Shown: piece by piece, positions 54,183-63,088 of the stretch | How positions within the stretch are numbered: the first letter of the stretch is position 1 | How the letters are laid out: each line of letters starts with the position of its first letter | Source of the DNA: JBKBII01 sp046299415 | GTDB taxonomy: Bacteria; Pseudomonadota; Gammaproteobacteria; Ectothiorhodospirales; Ectothiorhodospiraceae | Reading direction: 5' to 3' | Length of the DNA stretch: 64,000 nucleotides | Assembly (NCBI GenBank): GCA_046299415.1 | Contig: JBKBII010000001.1 | Location: 310,001-374,000, forward strand | Notes under the pieces: model-generated | Databases searched by the model: none | What the model saw: only the letters and a program-made list of their open reading frames with translations | Told to the model about the DNA's origin: nothing | Made by a program: the position numbers and the translations under genes

Positions 54183-55302
54183 GTTTCCTCTCAATGCTCA
54201 AACGTTCTTTTTTCGCGCGAGCGACGGTAGCTGAGCGCCGCCGCAGATCGGCGACGTTGACCTTGATGCGGAGCGCGCTCAGACGCTGTTTGCCATCGCC
54301 TTTTGTGCAATTCCGTCGAATCGATATCCAAGCCAATCACAATCAAGCAAGGGGCCGCCACATCAGCTCAGGGCTGTGTTCGCCTGCCCTGGTGGTATTG
54401 CTCGGGTCCTGCTCCCGACTGACAAAGGCGCCATAGATCGCCGCCCGACGGTCGGCCATACGTTGTTTGGGGCATGGACTCGTCGGGATCAATAACGTGT
54501 CGCTGAAGCCTCAATAGTTACGCCCAGCGGTGCCTTTACACCGAACGGGTATTGATTGTCCAGCTGCGCGGCGATTCATCGCTCGGACTCGCTCACCCCG
54601 CTCCGCCCCGGTGTAGTCGAAATCGACCGGTAAGCGTCTCAAAGACGCCCCGTTTCCGTCGCGAAGAGCGGCGGCTTCGACTGCAGCTGTCTGAATTAGC
54701 CCGAGTCTGAATAAGCCGGTGTCTAAATGAGGCAGGGCCTGAATCAAATTGAGCGTGCGGGCTGCACCGCCCGGGAATTCGAAAGCCATCTGGTCAGGCG
54801 CAAAAGCCATCAGGTTGGGCTCAGTATGTGGCTTTACCGAGTCATCGGTGTGACACCGCCGGCTTGGCTTGACAATGGCTTTGGCGCCTTAGAGTGCCGA
54901 TCGACCGTTTTGACGGCGCGGTACGTGAAAAACCGCATTGCATTGAGTGTTCTTTCCGGGGGGTCGATCGAGCAAGCCGTCAGGCGCTTGCTGGAGCCAT
55001 CCAATGGTTGGCGCAGGCTCAAGCTTGATTCTCGGTGGCCGTATATAGCCTGTGAGGCCGATGAGATCGGTTGCCGAAGCTGCGTCACGAACGGGGTTTA
55101 GGCCATGTCGTCGACCTCAAGTGCTGGTTTTATCTGGAGAGCAGCGATGCCAAGAGCGGAACGAGAGTTGCGATCTGCACTCACGGGGACGGCTGACGCC
55201 GATTCCAAAAGCCACGGTCGGCGTGATGCAACCCATGCGCACCTCGCTGGCAGCGCGAATCGTTCTTGTCAGCCGGGTCTTCGTGATTTACGACGTGCGG
55301 CA
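54183..55302. other. Gene-free stretch (1.1 kb)
   Basis: Several frames of 80-125 codons exist on both strands (for example 54727-55101 plus and 54511-54810 minus), none with a domain I know. No repeats or strong terminators seen. Confidence 0.4.
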
Positions 55303-55545
55303 ATGCTTGGATACGCCCCGGCGTTCTGCGACTCTAGAAGCGGTGAAGTCCATCTCTGCTTGACGTCTACCGGTGAAATTGCGGCGATTCATCTGTTTGA
55401 TCAGTTGCCGTCACAATGGGTGAAAAGCAGGTCCACAGACGGCGCGGCAGTCACGTTGGCACCGGGTATTCGACCGGGATACTACGCCGCGGGGCGTTTC
55501 ATCGATGCGGCCGAGTTGACGGCGCAGGCCACATTTGCGACCTAA
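55303..55545 (+). CDS. Small conserved protein of unknown function
   Basis: An 80-residue protein from ATG 55303. The body SGEVHLCLTSTGEIAAIHLFDQLPSQWVKSR in pieces, followed by GAAVTLAPGIRPGYYAAGRFIDAAEL, has the rhythm of a small family seen in proteobacteria (GEVRL...G..API-HL...LP..WV...F..AG.F.....L). Function unknown. The frame is open to 55105, but that part is basic and unlike a protein. No strong ribosome binding site was found, so the start is uncertain. Confidence 0.5.
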   Translation: MLGYAPAFCDSRSGEVHLCLTSTGEIAAIHLFDQLPSQWVKSRSTDGAAVTLAPGIRPGYYAAGRFIDAAELTAQATFAT

Positions 55546-55851
55546 AGACCGCCCGGACCACCTAAAATCGCAGCCTTCGATCGCCTGCTTGAGTGAGGTG
55601 GTCGCACGCTGCGTTTGCCCTTGACGCGCTGATCGGTTCCAATGCGCACCTGGCGCCGGAAATGGGGCTCATCCTGTCTCGATCCTCGGTCGTCCCAGTG
55701 ATTGCATGTGTGGCCTGCCCGGGCGCTGCAGAGCGACCGGCGCAGCGTTGATCGTTATCTGTGGGCCCGCCTAATCGGTAGGCGCCTTGATATCGATACC
55801 CTTTCGTCGTCCACCTGGTCGATACCTTTGCGTTCGGAGAGTCAGTTTTCG
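55546..55851. other. Spacer before fabA
   Basis: 306 bases; the last 150 are open in the fabA frame but unlike FabA. No FadR or FabR operator could be picked out by eye. Confidence 0.35.
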
Positions 55852-56367
55852 ATGATGGATCAACACGCCTTCAACCGTGACGAGTTGCTAGCCTGCGGCT
55901 ACGGCGATTTGTTCGGACCCAACAACGCGCAATTGCCTGTTCCGAACATGTTGATGATGGATCGAATCCTGCACATCGACTGCGATGGTGGCGCGTACGG
56001 CAAAGGTTTTATGCATGCCGAGCTCGATATTCACCCTGATCTGTGGTTTTTCGCCTGCCATTTTCCGGGAGATCCGGTTATGCCGGGCTGTTTGGGTTTG
56101 GACGCTATGTGGCAATTAGTCGGCTTTCATTTGGCCTGGCTCGGCAATCCGGGGCGTGGCCGCGCGTTGGGCGTTGGCGAGGTGAAATTCACCGGACAGG
56201 TTCTGCCGACCGCGAAAAAGGTCACCTATCGCATCGATATGAAGCGCGTGATTTCGCGTAAGCTGGTCCTCGGGATCGGTGACGGTCGGATGGAAGTCGA
56301 CGGTCGGGAAATCTACGTCGCTAAAGACCTGAGGGTCGGTTTGTTTGCCTCAACCGACTCCTTTTGA
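55852..56367 (+). CDS. fabA: 3-hydroxydecanoyl-ACP dehydratase/isomerase
   Basis: Dehydrates beta-hydroxydecanoyl-ACP and isomerises the trans-2 to the cis-3 double bond, the branch point to unsaturated fatty acids. FNRDELLACGYGDLFG and LPVPNMLMMDRIL start the hot-dog fold; catalytic His70 is in FFACHFPGDPVMPGCLGLDAMWQL, with Asp84 in the same helix. The 171 residues are exactly the family size. ATG 55852 (or 55855) is the start. fabB, which usually follows directly, is absent from the downstream sequence. Confidence 0.96.
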   Translation: MMDQHAFNRDELLACGYGDLFGPNNAQLPVPNMLMMDRILHIDCDGGAYGKGFMHAELDIHPDLWFFACHFPGDPVMPGCLGLDAMWQLVGFHLAWLGNPGRGRALGVGEVKFTGQVLPTAKKVTYRIDMKRVISRKLVLGIGDGRMEVDGREIYVAKDLRVGLFASTDSF

Positions 56368-56687
56368 TGTCTCGCTGAGGTGCTATTGACCGCCTTGGTC
56401 GGATGAGTGGCGGGTACGACCGCCTGTGCGCAACAGACAGTGTCGGCCGTTGAAGACGCAACCGCACTCCGGGTTCAATCGCCGGCCGTTTGCCCATTTC
56501 GCCGTGAACCCACAAGCCGAAGTAACGCCCTTCTCACAATCAGCAGGATCTCTCACGCAATCAGCCGGTTGCGGCCGCGCGCGCTTGGCTCAATAGGGTC
56601 GGCCGGCCACAGCGCGATGTCGACCTTCCTGCCGGCCTGCGGCGCTGAGCTCGAGCCTGTCACTGACTGTGATGTGTTGATTGCTCT
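56368..56687. other. Convergent spacer between fabA and the DUF2802 gene
   Basis: 320 bases. No fabB remnant and no convincing terminator. A plus-strand frame here is unsupported. Confidence 0.35.
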
Positions 56688-57095
56688 CTAGCGGTTCGTT
56701 GGGTGGAGACGAAGGATCAAGTCGAGCTCCGCTTCGCTGAGCTGACAAACGCGCTTGATCTCGGCTCTCGACGTACCGCCTTGTGCCAATCGGATCGCTT
56801 GCTCGTAACGTGCTGATTCAGGCCCGCGCGTTGCGAGAGCATCGTGTTGATCTCGCAGGCGTTCGAGTGCCTGACGAACTTCATCTTGAAGTCTGGACTG
56901 TTCGGCCGCAGAAGCGCCGATCGCCTTCAGTGCGCCTTGCAGCTTCAACACCATGGTTTGCTGTTGCTCGTAAGCTTCGAGGAGCTTGGCGAACCGGGTG
57001 CGTAGGCGAGCCAGTTCGAATACCGCAAACACAGCAAGCAGTACGACGATCACTAGAATCGCGATCATCGCCCATTGGGCCAGACTTTCGAACAT
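56688..57095 (-). CDS. DUF2802 protein of the chemotaxis cluster
   Basis: A 135-residue protein from ATG 57095: one N-terminal membrane helix (about 9-28), a coiled coil (about 30-90) and a C-terminal helix-turn-helix-like end, EQAIRLAQGGTSRAEIKRVCQLSEAELDLILRLH, which is the DUF2802 hallmark. It is the usual last gene of the cheW end of polar flagellar chemotaxis clusters in Pseudomonas and Vibrio. Function unknown; perhaps it links the array to the membrane. It is separated from cheW by nearly 1 kb here, which is unusual. Confidence 0.85.
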   Translation of the reverse strand: MFESLAQWAMIAILVIVVLLAVFAVFELARLRTRFAKLLEAYEQQQTMVLKLQGALKAIGASAAEQSRLQDEVRQALERLRDQHDALATRGPESARYEQAIRLAQGGTSRAEIKRVCQLSEAELDLILRLHPTNR

Positions 57096-57474
57096 GATGC
57101 GATCAGCCTCCGGAGAACAAGATGCCAGCAGCAACGCGGTGCTGACCAACGAATGTCGGTGCAATCAACCATGGTGCCGGTGGTGCTTCATTCGTAAGGA
57201 TCACAAAAACTTTTTACGATGTGCGACGCGTCCTGTGATAAGCGAATCCCGACGCTTTTCGTCGCAAGTCGTGATACGAGGCATTAGGCAACAGTGCCTC
57301 TGGCCGACCTTCGCGGCGCGCTTTTCACAATATTAGCGACAGAATATCAGTCAAGACTCTGGTGGAGCTTCTCGCAGGATTTTGCCGGAGTCTTGGGGTT
57401 GATCCTCGGCGGCGAGTTCGTTCTGGGCGATACGTGTTTGGCCGATCCGAGGCGTTTTGAAAGCCGCACGCCGA
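57096..57474. other. Spacer upstream of the DUF2802 gene
   Basis: 379 bases with AT-rich patches near 57200-57220 and 57330-57350, possibly promoter sequence. No gene called. Confidence 0.35.
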
Positions 57475-57948
57475 TCAATCGCTATGCGTTTTTTTGAAGC
57501 CGTCAGTCCTGTGACTCGTACTCTCGGCGTCGATCACTGGCGCCGTCACAACACGCTGTGACGCTGACTCTGAATAAGTTTCCGAATACCTCACCAGAGT
57601 GCTGGTCCCGGGTGCTCCAAGAGTGTGCCCATCGCGTTGCGCCAACGCATGCAGAACATCGATTGTGGCTGCTTCTGGACTGAGCGCAGTCGCAGGATGT
57701 TCGATATCGAGCGACCCTTGAACGTTGATGTCGCAGTCATTTTTAGATTGAGCTGAGGCTGGCGATGCGTTGCTTTCGGCCGTGTCTGAGGCCGGCATCG
57801 GTGGACGACGTCGCCGCCCCCCCCGGTCTTCATCGGCATCGCTCTTGGTGTCGCGTACCGCGCCACTGTGTCGTCCGGCGTGGATGGGCCGAATGGCCCC
57901 CGCTCCACCCGCCGCCCCGCCAACACGCCGCTCGTCGCCCGATGTCAT
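57475..57948 (-). CDS. Hypothetical low-complexity protein in the chemotaxis cluster
   Basis: A 157-codon frame on the same strand as its neighbours, between cheW and the DUF2802 gene. It begins MTSGDERRVGGAAGGAGAIR, has a basic patch (DRGGRRRRPP) and an Asp/Ser/Thr-rich remainder with one short helix-like part (ATIDVLHALAQRDGH). No domain, signal peptide or membrane segment. An overlapping frame on the same strand (57591-57926) shows it could be a chance frame. Called with low confidence because the gap would otherwise be almost 1 kb inside a conserved gene string. Confidence 0.35.
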   Translation of the reverse strand: MTSGDERRVGGAAGGAGAIRPIHAGRHSGAVRDTKSDADEDRGGRRRRPPMPASDTAESNASPASAQSKNDCDINVQGSLDIEHPATALSPEAATIDVLHALAQRDGHTLGAPGTSTLVRYSETYSESASQRVVTAPVIDAESTSHRTDGFKKTHSD

Positions 57949-58053
57949 GTCGTCAGCACCTCGTGTGAACGTTCGACGTTACAAAAACCGGTCGAGTTTC
58001 TGTCCGAAAATCTTCGGTTGGGACAACAGTCGAGCCTCAACGTGGCATTGGAC

Positions 58054-58575
58054 TCAAATTTCTGAAACGGCCGACCATTCGTCATCCGAGAGCAGACGAT
58101 TGACGTTAATAATGATGATTAATCCATCATCGGTGTTGGTGACACCGCGAATAAAACGTGCGCTCTCGTCATTGCCGACTTCGGGTGTCGCATCGATTGC
58201 GTCTGCCGCGATCTGCACGACTTCAGCCACTGAGTCGACCAGGACGCCGACGTTTTGGTCACCGATATCGATAATCACGATGCGAGACGCATCATCTGGC
58301 TCTTGCGGGTCAAGCCCCATACGCGAACGGGCGTCGAGTACCGTGACCACGTTGCCACGTAGATTGATGATTCCGAGGATGAACGATGGCGCACCAGGAA
58401 CCGGGGCGATTTCGGGAACTTTGAGGACCTCCTGAACCTGAAGGACGTCGATCGCGTAGGTTTCGCCGCCAAGACCAAAAGTTACAAACGGCGAGCTTGT
58501 TGAGTTGCGAACGGTGTCGCCTCGCCCGTCCTCGCCTCGTTGGCCTGTCGTCGGGCGAGTGCTGGTCTCTACCAT
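58054..58575 (-). CDS. cheW: Chemotaxis coupling protein CheW
   Basis: Couples receptors to the CheA kinase in the array. About 173 residues with a short Thr/Arg-rich leader, then the CheW fold: FVTFGLGGETYAIDVLQVQEVLK, PGAPSFILGIINLRGNVVTVLDARSRMGL, and DSVAEVVQIAADAI. AAGGAG at good distance supports ATG 58575. Downstream of parP in the usual order but after a 496-base spacer. Confidence 0.95.
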   Translation of the reverse strand: MVETSTRPTTGQRGEDGRGDTVRNSTSSPFVTFGLGGETYAIDVLQVQEVLKVPEIAPVPGAPSFILGIINLRGNVVTVLDARSRMGLDPQEPDDASRIVIIDIGDQNVGVLVDSVAEVVQIAADAIDATPEVGNDESARFIRGVTNTDDGLIIIINVNRLLSDDEWSAVSEI

Positions 58576-59071
58576 GGGTCAGACTCCTTAAACAGTCCGC
58601 TAATTATCAATCTAGAGTCGAAATCAGTGCTCAATCATGTTGCCGACGTGGTACTTGACGTTACGGTTGTTTTTTTCGGCTCAGTGCCAGTGTGTAATGG
58701 TGCTTGTATCTCTCGGCTTTGTTCGCTCCCGGTGTTGTTCTTGTTGAGCTGTCAACAACACGCTCGGAAACACTGAGTCAACTGCCCCGCAGTGCTCGCG
58801 CCGTGCCTGGCGACCGGTCAGGTCTCAGTCTCGCGCTGAATCTCGCCGCCCTCTGTTTGCGTTCCTCTCATGCGGACGGCTCGGGGGAAAAAACGATTCT
58901 TCTATCTCGTTGACGGCCGGTCTCGCCACAGGTTGAGGCGCGAATACAGAGGACTACAACACGGCGGAACACGCCGAATGCGGTTGTGTTGTTGCCTGAG
59001 CCGAAAAGTCCGCCATGTCGCTAACGTTCAGCATGATATTTTTCGGAGCTTGCGTGCTTTTCTCGTCACAC
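58576..59071. other. Gene-free stretch between parP and cheW
   Basis: 496 bases inside a normally compact cluster. No frame supported; AT-rich around 58590-58690, so cheW may have its own promoter. The AAGGAG before cheW lies at its edge. Confidence 0.4.
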
Positions 59072-60079
59072 TCATACAGTGTGCGAGCCATGCCCTCGGA
59101 TCGCTTGAGGTAAGGATTCGATCAGAGGCTTAAGATCGAGAAGGGTCGCTAGCGAATCACGTTCGATTCCAGCGATCCACGCGAGATTGCGTCGCTGGTT
59201 GCGAAAGCGAAGTCGGTCGGTCGCGATTCTTTCGGTTCGGAACACGCGATCAACAGCGATTGCAATGGGTGCGTCAGCGAGGACCAGCCAAAACTGCCCC
59301 GCTCCGCCCTGACTGCCCGGCGACGGTGGATTGAGTCGGGCGGCATGATCCACGCCCGTATTCATGCCGGGTCGCGACGTTGCAAGCAGCGCGTCGATAC
59401 TGATGACCTGTAGCGTTCGACCTTCATGTTCCGTGATCCCCAGCTTCCAGATCGGGCTGCCCGGCATGCGCACAAGACGTTCGGGAAACGCTCGCAAAAT
59501 CGTGGCAATTTCGCGAACAGCGATCAAGAGTTCAATGCCAGCCGTGGATAGTCGGATGACGTCTATGGGATCGTTTGGCTTGACAAAAGTCGTTGGGACT
59601 TGGGGGCGTTCCTCATTCAGGTCTGCCGAAGCCTCGACCAGGTCTGCCGAAGCCTCGACGGGTTCAAGCGCCTGAATTCTGAGTCGCGTGTTTTCTGCCT
59701 GTGGTGTGACGGCCGGTCGCGTAATGGCCGCTTGGCTGGCGGTGGGAGGTTGTGCGGCGCCATCGGTACTGGGCACGCGGGGCCAGTGCAAAACGGCAGG
59801 CAGTGTCGGGGCTGGGGCTGTCGGAGCCGGCACCGACAAGGTAGGCGCACTTGTTATCGTTGACGATGTATCCGTCACCGTGGTTGGTTCGGCCAATGAC
59901 GCTGGACACCGATTTTCATCAAAACATTGTTCGGTTTTAGTCGGTGGATTCGTACCCCTAGGCGAATCACTAAGGCGTTCGGCCCGAGGCCATTCATCAC
60001 CGATCAGTAAGTCTGTGAAGTAATTAGGCAGTGCGTCGGGTTCGTCGAGCAAGTGTGCCGAGTTGTTTTTCAGCGTCAT
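59072..60079 (-). CDS. parP: ParP-like CheW-domain protein
   Basis: A 335-residue protein with a Pro/Thr/Ala-rich N-terminal half and a CheW-like domain in the last 150 residues (VIRLSTAGIELLIAVREIATILR, PIWKLGITEHEGRTLQVISID, WIAGIERDSLATLLDL). In Vibrio the matching protein ParP ties the ParA-like ParC to CheA and keeps chemotaxis arrays at the cell pole. Position between a ParA-like gene and cheW supports the call. Starts by ATGA overlap with parC. A 21-base exact tandem repeat in the linker duplicates a seven-residue unit. Confidence 0.8.
   Translation of the reverse strand: MTLKNNSAHLLDEPDALPNYFTDLLIGDEWPRAERLSDSPRGTNPPTKTEQCFDENRCPASLAEPTTVTDTSSTITSAPTLSVPAPTAPAPTLPAVLHWPRVPSTDGAAQPPTASQAAITRPAVTPQAENTRLRIQALEPVEASADLVEASADLNEERPQVPTTFVKPNDPIDVIRLSTAGIELLIAVREIATILRAFPERLVRMPGSPIWKLGITEHEGRTLQVISIDALLATSRPGMNTGVDHAARLNPPSPGSQGGAGQFWLVLADAPIAIAVDRVFRTERIATDRLRFRNQRRNLAWIAGIERDSLATLLDLKPLIESLPQAIRGHGSHTV
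59618..59659. repeat. 21-base tandem repeat in parP
   Basis: CAGGTCTGCCGAAGCCTCGAC occurs at 59618-59638 and again at 59639-59659 without a mismatch. It is in frame and encodes the heptad VEASADL twice, just before the CheW-like domain. Confidence 0.9.
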
Positions 60080-61095
60080 ACCCCACCCCCACTGCCCGAG
60101 CGCGGCAGAGTCCTTGGGCGATCAGGATCAAATGCGATGACTCGCGCGCCGGCTGACGTCGTCGTCGATCTCTGACTTGGTGAAGGCCCTGATGCCCGGT
60201 CTGTTGACGGGTTCATTGACACGCGATCGGCCGTCGATCGCTTATCTGTCAGGTCTTCGCGCGAGAGGGACTTCACGGTCGCAGTGGTCACTGTGTTCGC
60301 GGTCGATTCGTTTTGGTTTTGAGCGTCACGGCGCCAACCAAGAGCGCGTAGAAGCGCTGTGTAAGCGATGACGCCGCGAGAATCGGGTGCGAGGTAATTC
60401 AGTGGCTGTCCGGCGCTCGATGCATCGCGGAACTTTGTGTCGATCGGAATTACATCCCGCCAGACTTGAATGCCGTGCGTCCCCCGTAAAGCTGTCAGTG
60501 CCTCGTGCGCGGCGCGTGTTCGGCGGTCGAACAATGTCGGCACGATCAGGTAGCGCAGTTCGGCCTGGCGCGAGCGTTGAACCATACGCAAGGTGTTGAT
60601 CATGCGGTCGAGGCCGCGAAGCGCAAGAAATTCAGTCTGCACCGGAATGAGAAGTCGATCTGCTGACGCCAAGGCGTTGACCATCAGGACACCTAGCATC
60701 GGTGGGCAGTCCAGCAATATGGCGTCGTAGCGTGGTGCCACGCGCTTGAGCCCGCGCGCGACGACCAGACCCATGCCCGAGCGCGAGCCGAGCTGACGAT
60801 CGAGCGTTGCCAGGGCGGTGTTTGCAGGAAGAATGTCGAGTCCGTCGATGAGGGTTTTGCGAATCAATGGGCTGGCGTCGGGTGTCTCACCCGCGACGGC
60901 CTGTTGAAAAAGACCATAGACGCCCTGTTTGACGGTTTCCGGGTCGAACCCGAAATAAGCCGTCAGCGAGCCGTGTGGATCGACGTCAACCAGTAGTACG
61001 CGGCCGCCCTCGGCCCGAATCAAGCCTCCAAGTGTGACGGTCGTTGTCGTTTTGCCAACGCCACCTTTTTGATTGGCGACTGCAAAGATTCGCAT
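60076..61095 (-). CDS. parC: ParA-family ATPase of the chemotaxis cluster (ParC-like)
   Basis: Deviant Walker ATPase of 339 residues. RIFAVANQKGGVGKTTTTVTLGGL carries the P-loop with the second lysine typical of ParA; VLLVDVDPHGSLT and AILLDCPPMLGVLMVNALASAD follow. In Vibrio and Pseudomonas the ParA-like gene between motD and the cheW genes places chemotaxis arrays at the pole. The last 80 residues are Ser/Thr/Arg-rich and unconserved. ATG 61095 has GAGGAGG upstream. One base separates it from motD; it overlaps parP by four. Confidence 0.88.
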   Translation of the reverse strand: MRIFAVANQKGGVGKTTTTVTLGGLIRAEGGRVLLVDVDPHGSLTAYFGFDPETVKQGVYGLFQQAVAGETPDASPLIRKTLIDGLDILPANTALATLDRQLGSRSGMGLVVARGLKRVAPRYDAILLDCPPMLGVLMVNALASADRLLIPVQTEFLALRGLDRMINTLRMVQRSRQAELRYLIVPTLFDRRTRAAHEALTALRGTHGIQVWRDVIPIDTKFRDASSAGQPLNYLAPDSRGVIAYTALLRALGWRRDAQNQNESTANTVTTATVKSLSREDLTDKRSTADRVSMNPSTDRASGPSPSQRSTTTSAGARVIAFDPDRPRTLPRSGSGGGV

Positions 61096-61096
61096 A

Positions 61097-62116
61097 TCAA
61101 ACCTCCTCGACGCGATACGCGGCGCGGTCGATCGGCGATCGAGCTTCGAGGGCGATCGTGCTGTTTCTGAGACTGGCAGCGCGTTGCGAAAGACTCTCGA
61201 CCGCGCCTCCGACGTCGTCCGGGCGATTGCCTTCGTCATCGTCGATAATGTCCTGATGGTCACGCGGGCGTGGCGCCGGGATAACGACGATCACGACCCG
61301 TCGATTCTGTGTGCGTCCTTCGGGTGTCGCGTTGTCGGCGATGGGCTTGTGTTCGCCGTGCCCGATGGCGACCATCGTCGATGGATCAATGCCTACGGTC
61401 TCAAATAAAGCGACGACGCTGGCCGCGCGTGCCGATGAAAGCTCCCAGTTGGAAGGATAGACCGGCGTCCGGATGGGAACATCGTCCGTATGGCCCTCGA
61501 CGTGAATTTGTGCGGGTCGCTTGGCAAGGAGGCTCGCGACCGACGTGAGAATCGGGCGTGCGTCGTTGTTGAGCCGCGCTGAGCCACTGCTGAATAGGAG
61601 CTCGGTATTGATTTCGATCTCGAGCCACCAGTCGTCTCGCCTGACGGCGATCAGGTCGTCGTCGATCAATGGTGCGAGCAACGCTTCGAGATCATCCGCG
61701 ACCGCGGCGATCTGCGCCAAAACGCTGGTATCGGTCCCTCGGGCTGGTGCTGCTGTGTCGGCTTCAAGCGCGCTGCGCAGCATGATTTCGATAGCCTCTT
61801 GATCGACGCTCTCGGACAGCGCTTGAGTGGTGGGTCCGGTGGGGGCGATGACGATTGGTGCGAGAGAGCGTGCAATGTCTTCGCTGGACCAGTCGATCGC
61901 TAGGGATGGATCGCCAATCTGTATGGGTTCGACTGTCGGCCGGGCCTGAAACGCGGCGACAAGGGAATCCGATAGCACCCGATACTGGCCCTCATTGACC
62001 GATGAGATTGCGTACATCACGACAAAAAATGCCAATAACAGCGTGACGAAGTCGCCATAGGGAATGGCCCAGGCTTCGTGGTTGACATGTTCTTCTTGGT
62101 GTCGGCGTCTCGCCAT
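61097..62116 (-). CDS. motD: Flagellar stator protein MotD (MotB family)
   Basis: Peptidoglycan-anchored stator subunit, 339 residues. The single helix WAIPYGDFVTLLLAFFVVMYAISSV holds the proton-binding Asp22. The C-terminal OmpA-like domain (VASLLAKRPAQIHVEGHTDDVPI, then LSSARAASVVALFE and HGEHKPIADNATPEGRTQNRRV) binds peptidoglycan. The linker of about 130 residues is longer than in MotB. Gene order cheB-motC-motD-parC matches the second stator set of Pseudomonas. A polar Asp/Arg-rich tail follows the OmpA domain. Confidence 0.93.
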   Translation of the reverse strand: MARRRHQEEHVNHEAWAIPYGDFVTLLLAFFVVMYAISSVNEGQYRVLSDSLVAAFQARPTVEPIQIGDPSLAIDWSSEDIARSLAPIVIAPTGPTTQALSESVDQEAIEIMLRSALEADTAAPARGTDTSVLAQIAAVADDLEALLAPLIDDDLIAVRRDDWWLEIEINTELLFSSGSARLNNDARPILTSVASLLAKRPAQIHVEGHTDDVPIRTPVYPSNWELSSARAASVVALFETVGIDPSTMVAIGHGEHKPIADNATPEGRTQNRRVVIVVIPAPRPRDHQDIIDDDEGNRPDDVGGAVESLSQRAASLRNSTIALEARSPIDRAAYRVEEV

Positions 62117-62341
62117 CGCTGAGTACTCAGGACTCGGTGAGGAGAAAAAGCATGCTGACGAACGATTTCATCGTGCTCATTCGTAGGTGACGGGGTGAGT
62201 GCGGATCATCGGATATGTAAGACGTTGCAGGCGCAATGGTGGAGGCGCTCAATGCGGGGCTCGTCATGTTCGATTCGGCGTCTCGCCACTTGAGGCTGTT
62301 TAATCGCCGCGATTTGTGCCATTGAATGCTGTCCACTCAGT

Positions 62342-63082
62342 TCACAACACGTAGCTGCTGAGCTTGTTCTCCAGCGAACGGGGATTCTCGCCCTCGGCGA
62401 TCGCGACGAGACCCTCGATCAGCATCGTTTGATACGTCGCCGTGTGTTCAATGATGGCCTTGAGCTTGTTGGCAATCGGTAAAAAGAGAAGATTGGCAGA
62501 AGCGATACCATAGATCGTGGCAACGAACGCGGCGGCGATACCCGGCCCCAGCCTTGAAGGGTCACCGAGATTTTGCATCACGGCCATCAGGCCGAGGACA
62601 GCACCCACGATCCCGAGCGTTGGCGCGTAGACGCCCATGCTTTCGAAGACCCGAGCAGCCTGGCGATCGAACTGCTCGCGAGCATCGAGATCGGCCTCGA
62701 GAACCCGTCTGAGAGTTTGTGGTTCAGCTCCGTCGACCAGCAACTGTAGCCCTTTGCGTAAGAATCGATCGGGCTCTTTTTCAGCGAGGTTCTCAAGGCC
62801 GAGAAGGCCCTCGCGGCGCGCTTTATTTGACCATTCGACCATTCGCTTGACGGCTTTTTTGGACTCGTGCTTGGGCGGGATAAACACCCATGGCAGCAAG
62901 TGCATCGCTCGCTTGAAGACGGGCCAGCGCGCCTGAACGAGCGAAGCGCCGATCGTGCCGACGACCACGATCAAGAAAGCGGCGATATTCCACAGCGCAC
63001 CGAGGCCGCTACCTTTTGCAACCGTGCCACCGCCAATGGCGACAAGGCCGAGCAGAATTCCGATGACCGACAGGATATCCAT
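62342..63082 (-). CDS. motC: Flagellar stator protein MotC (MotA family)
   Basis: Proton-channel stator subunit of 246 residues with four helices. VIGILLGLVAIGGGTVAKG begins the first; the cytoplasmic loop has GLLGLENLAEKEPDRFLRKGLQLLVDG; and FESMGVYAPTLGIVGAVLGLMAVMQNL with FVATIYGIASANLLFLPIANKL form the last two helices, including the conserved prolines. A 225-base spacer before motD is unusual, as the two are normally adjacent. Only six bases separate it from cheB. Confidence 0.94.
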   Translation of the reverse strand: MDILSVIGILLGLVAIGGGTVAKGSGLGALWNIAAFLIVVVGTIGASLVQARWPVFKRAMHLLPWVFIPPKHESKKAVKRMVEWSNKARREGLLGLENLAEKEPDRFLRKGLQLLVDGAEPQTLRRVLEADLDAREQFDRQAARVFESMGVYAPTLGIVGAVLGLMAVMQNLGDPSRLGPGIAAAFVATIYGIASANLLFLPIANKLKAIIEHTATYQTMLIEGLVAIAEGENPRSLENKLSSYVL

Positions 63083-63088
63083 GATGGG

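Noticed and set aside
54727..55101. 124-codon plus-strand frame before the small conserved protein
   Set aside because: No family resemblance; an opposing frame overlaps its start.
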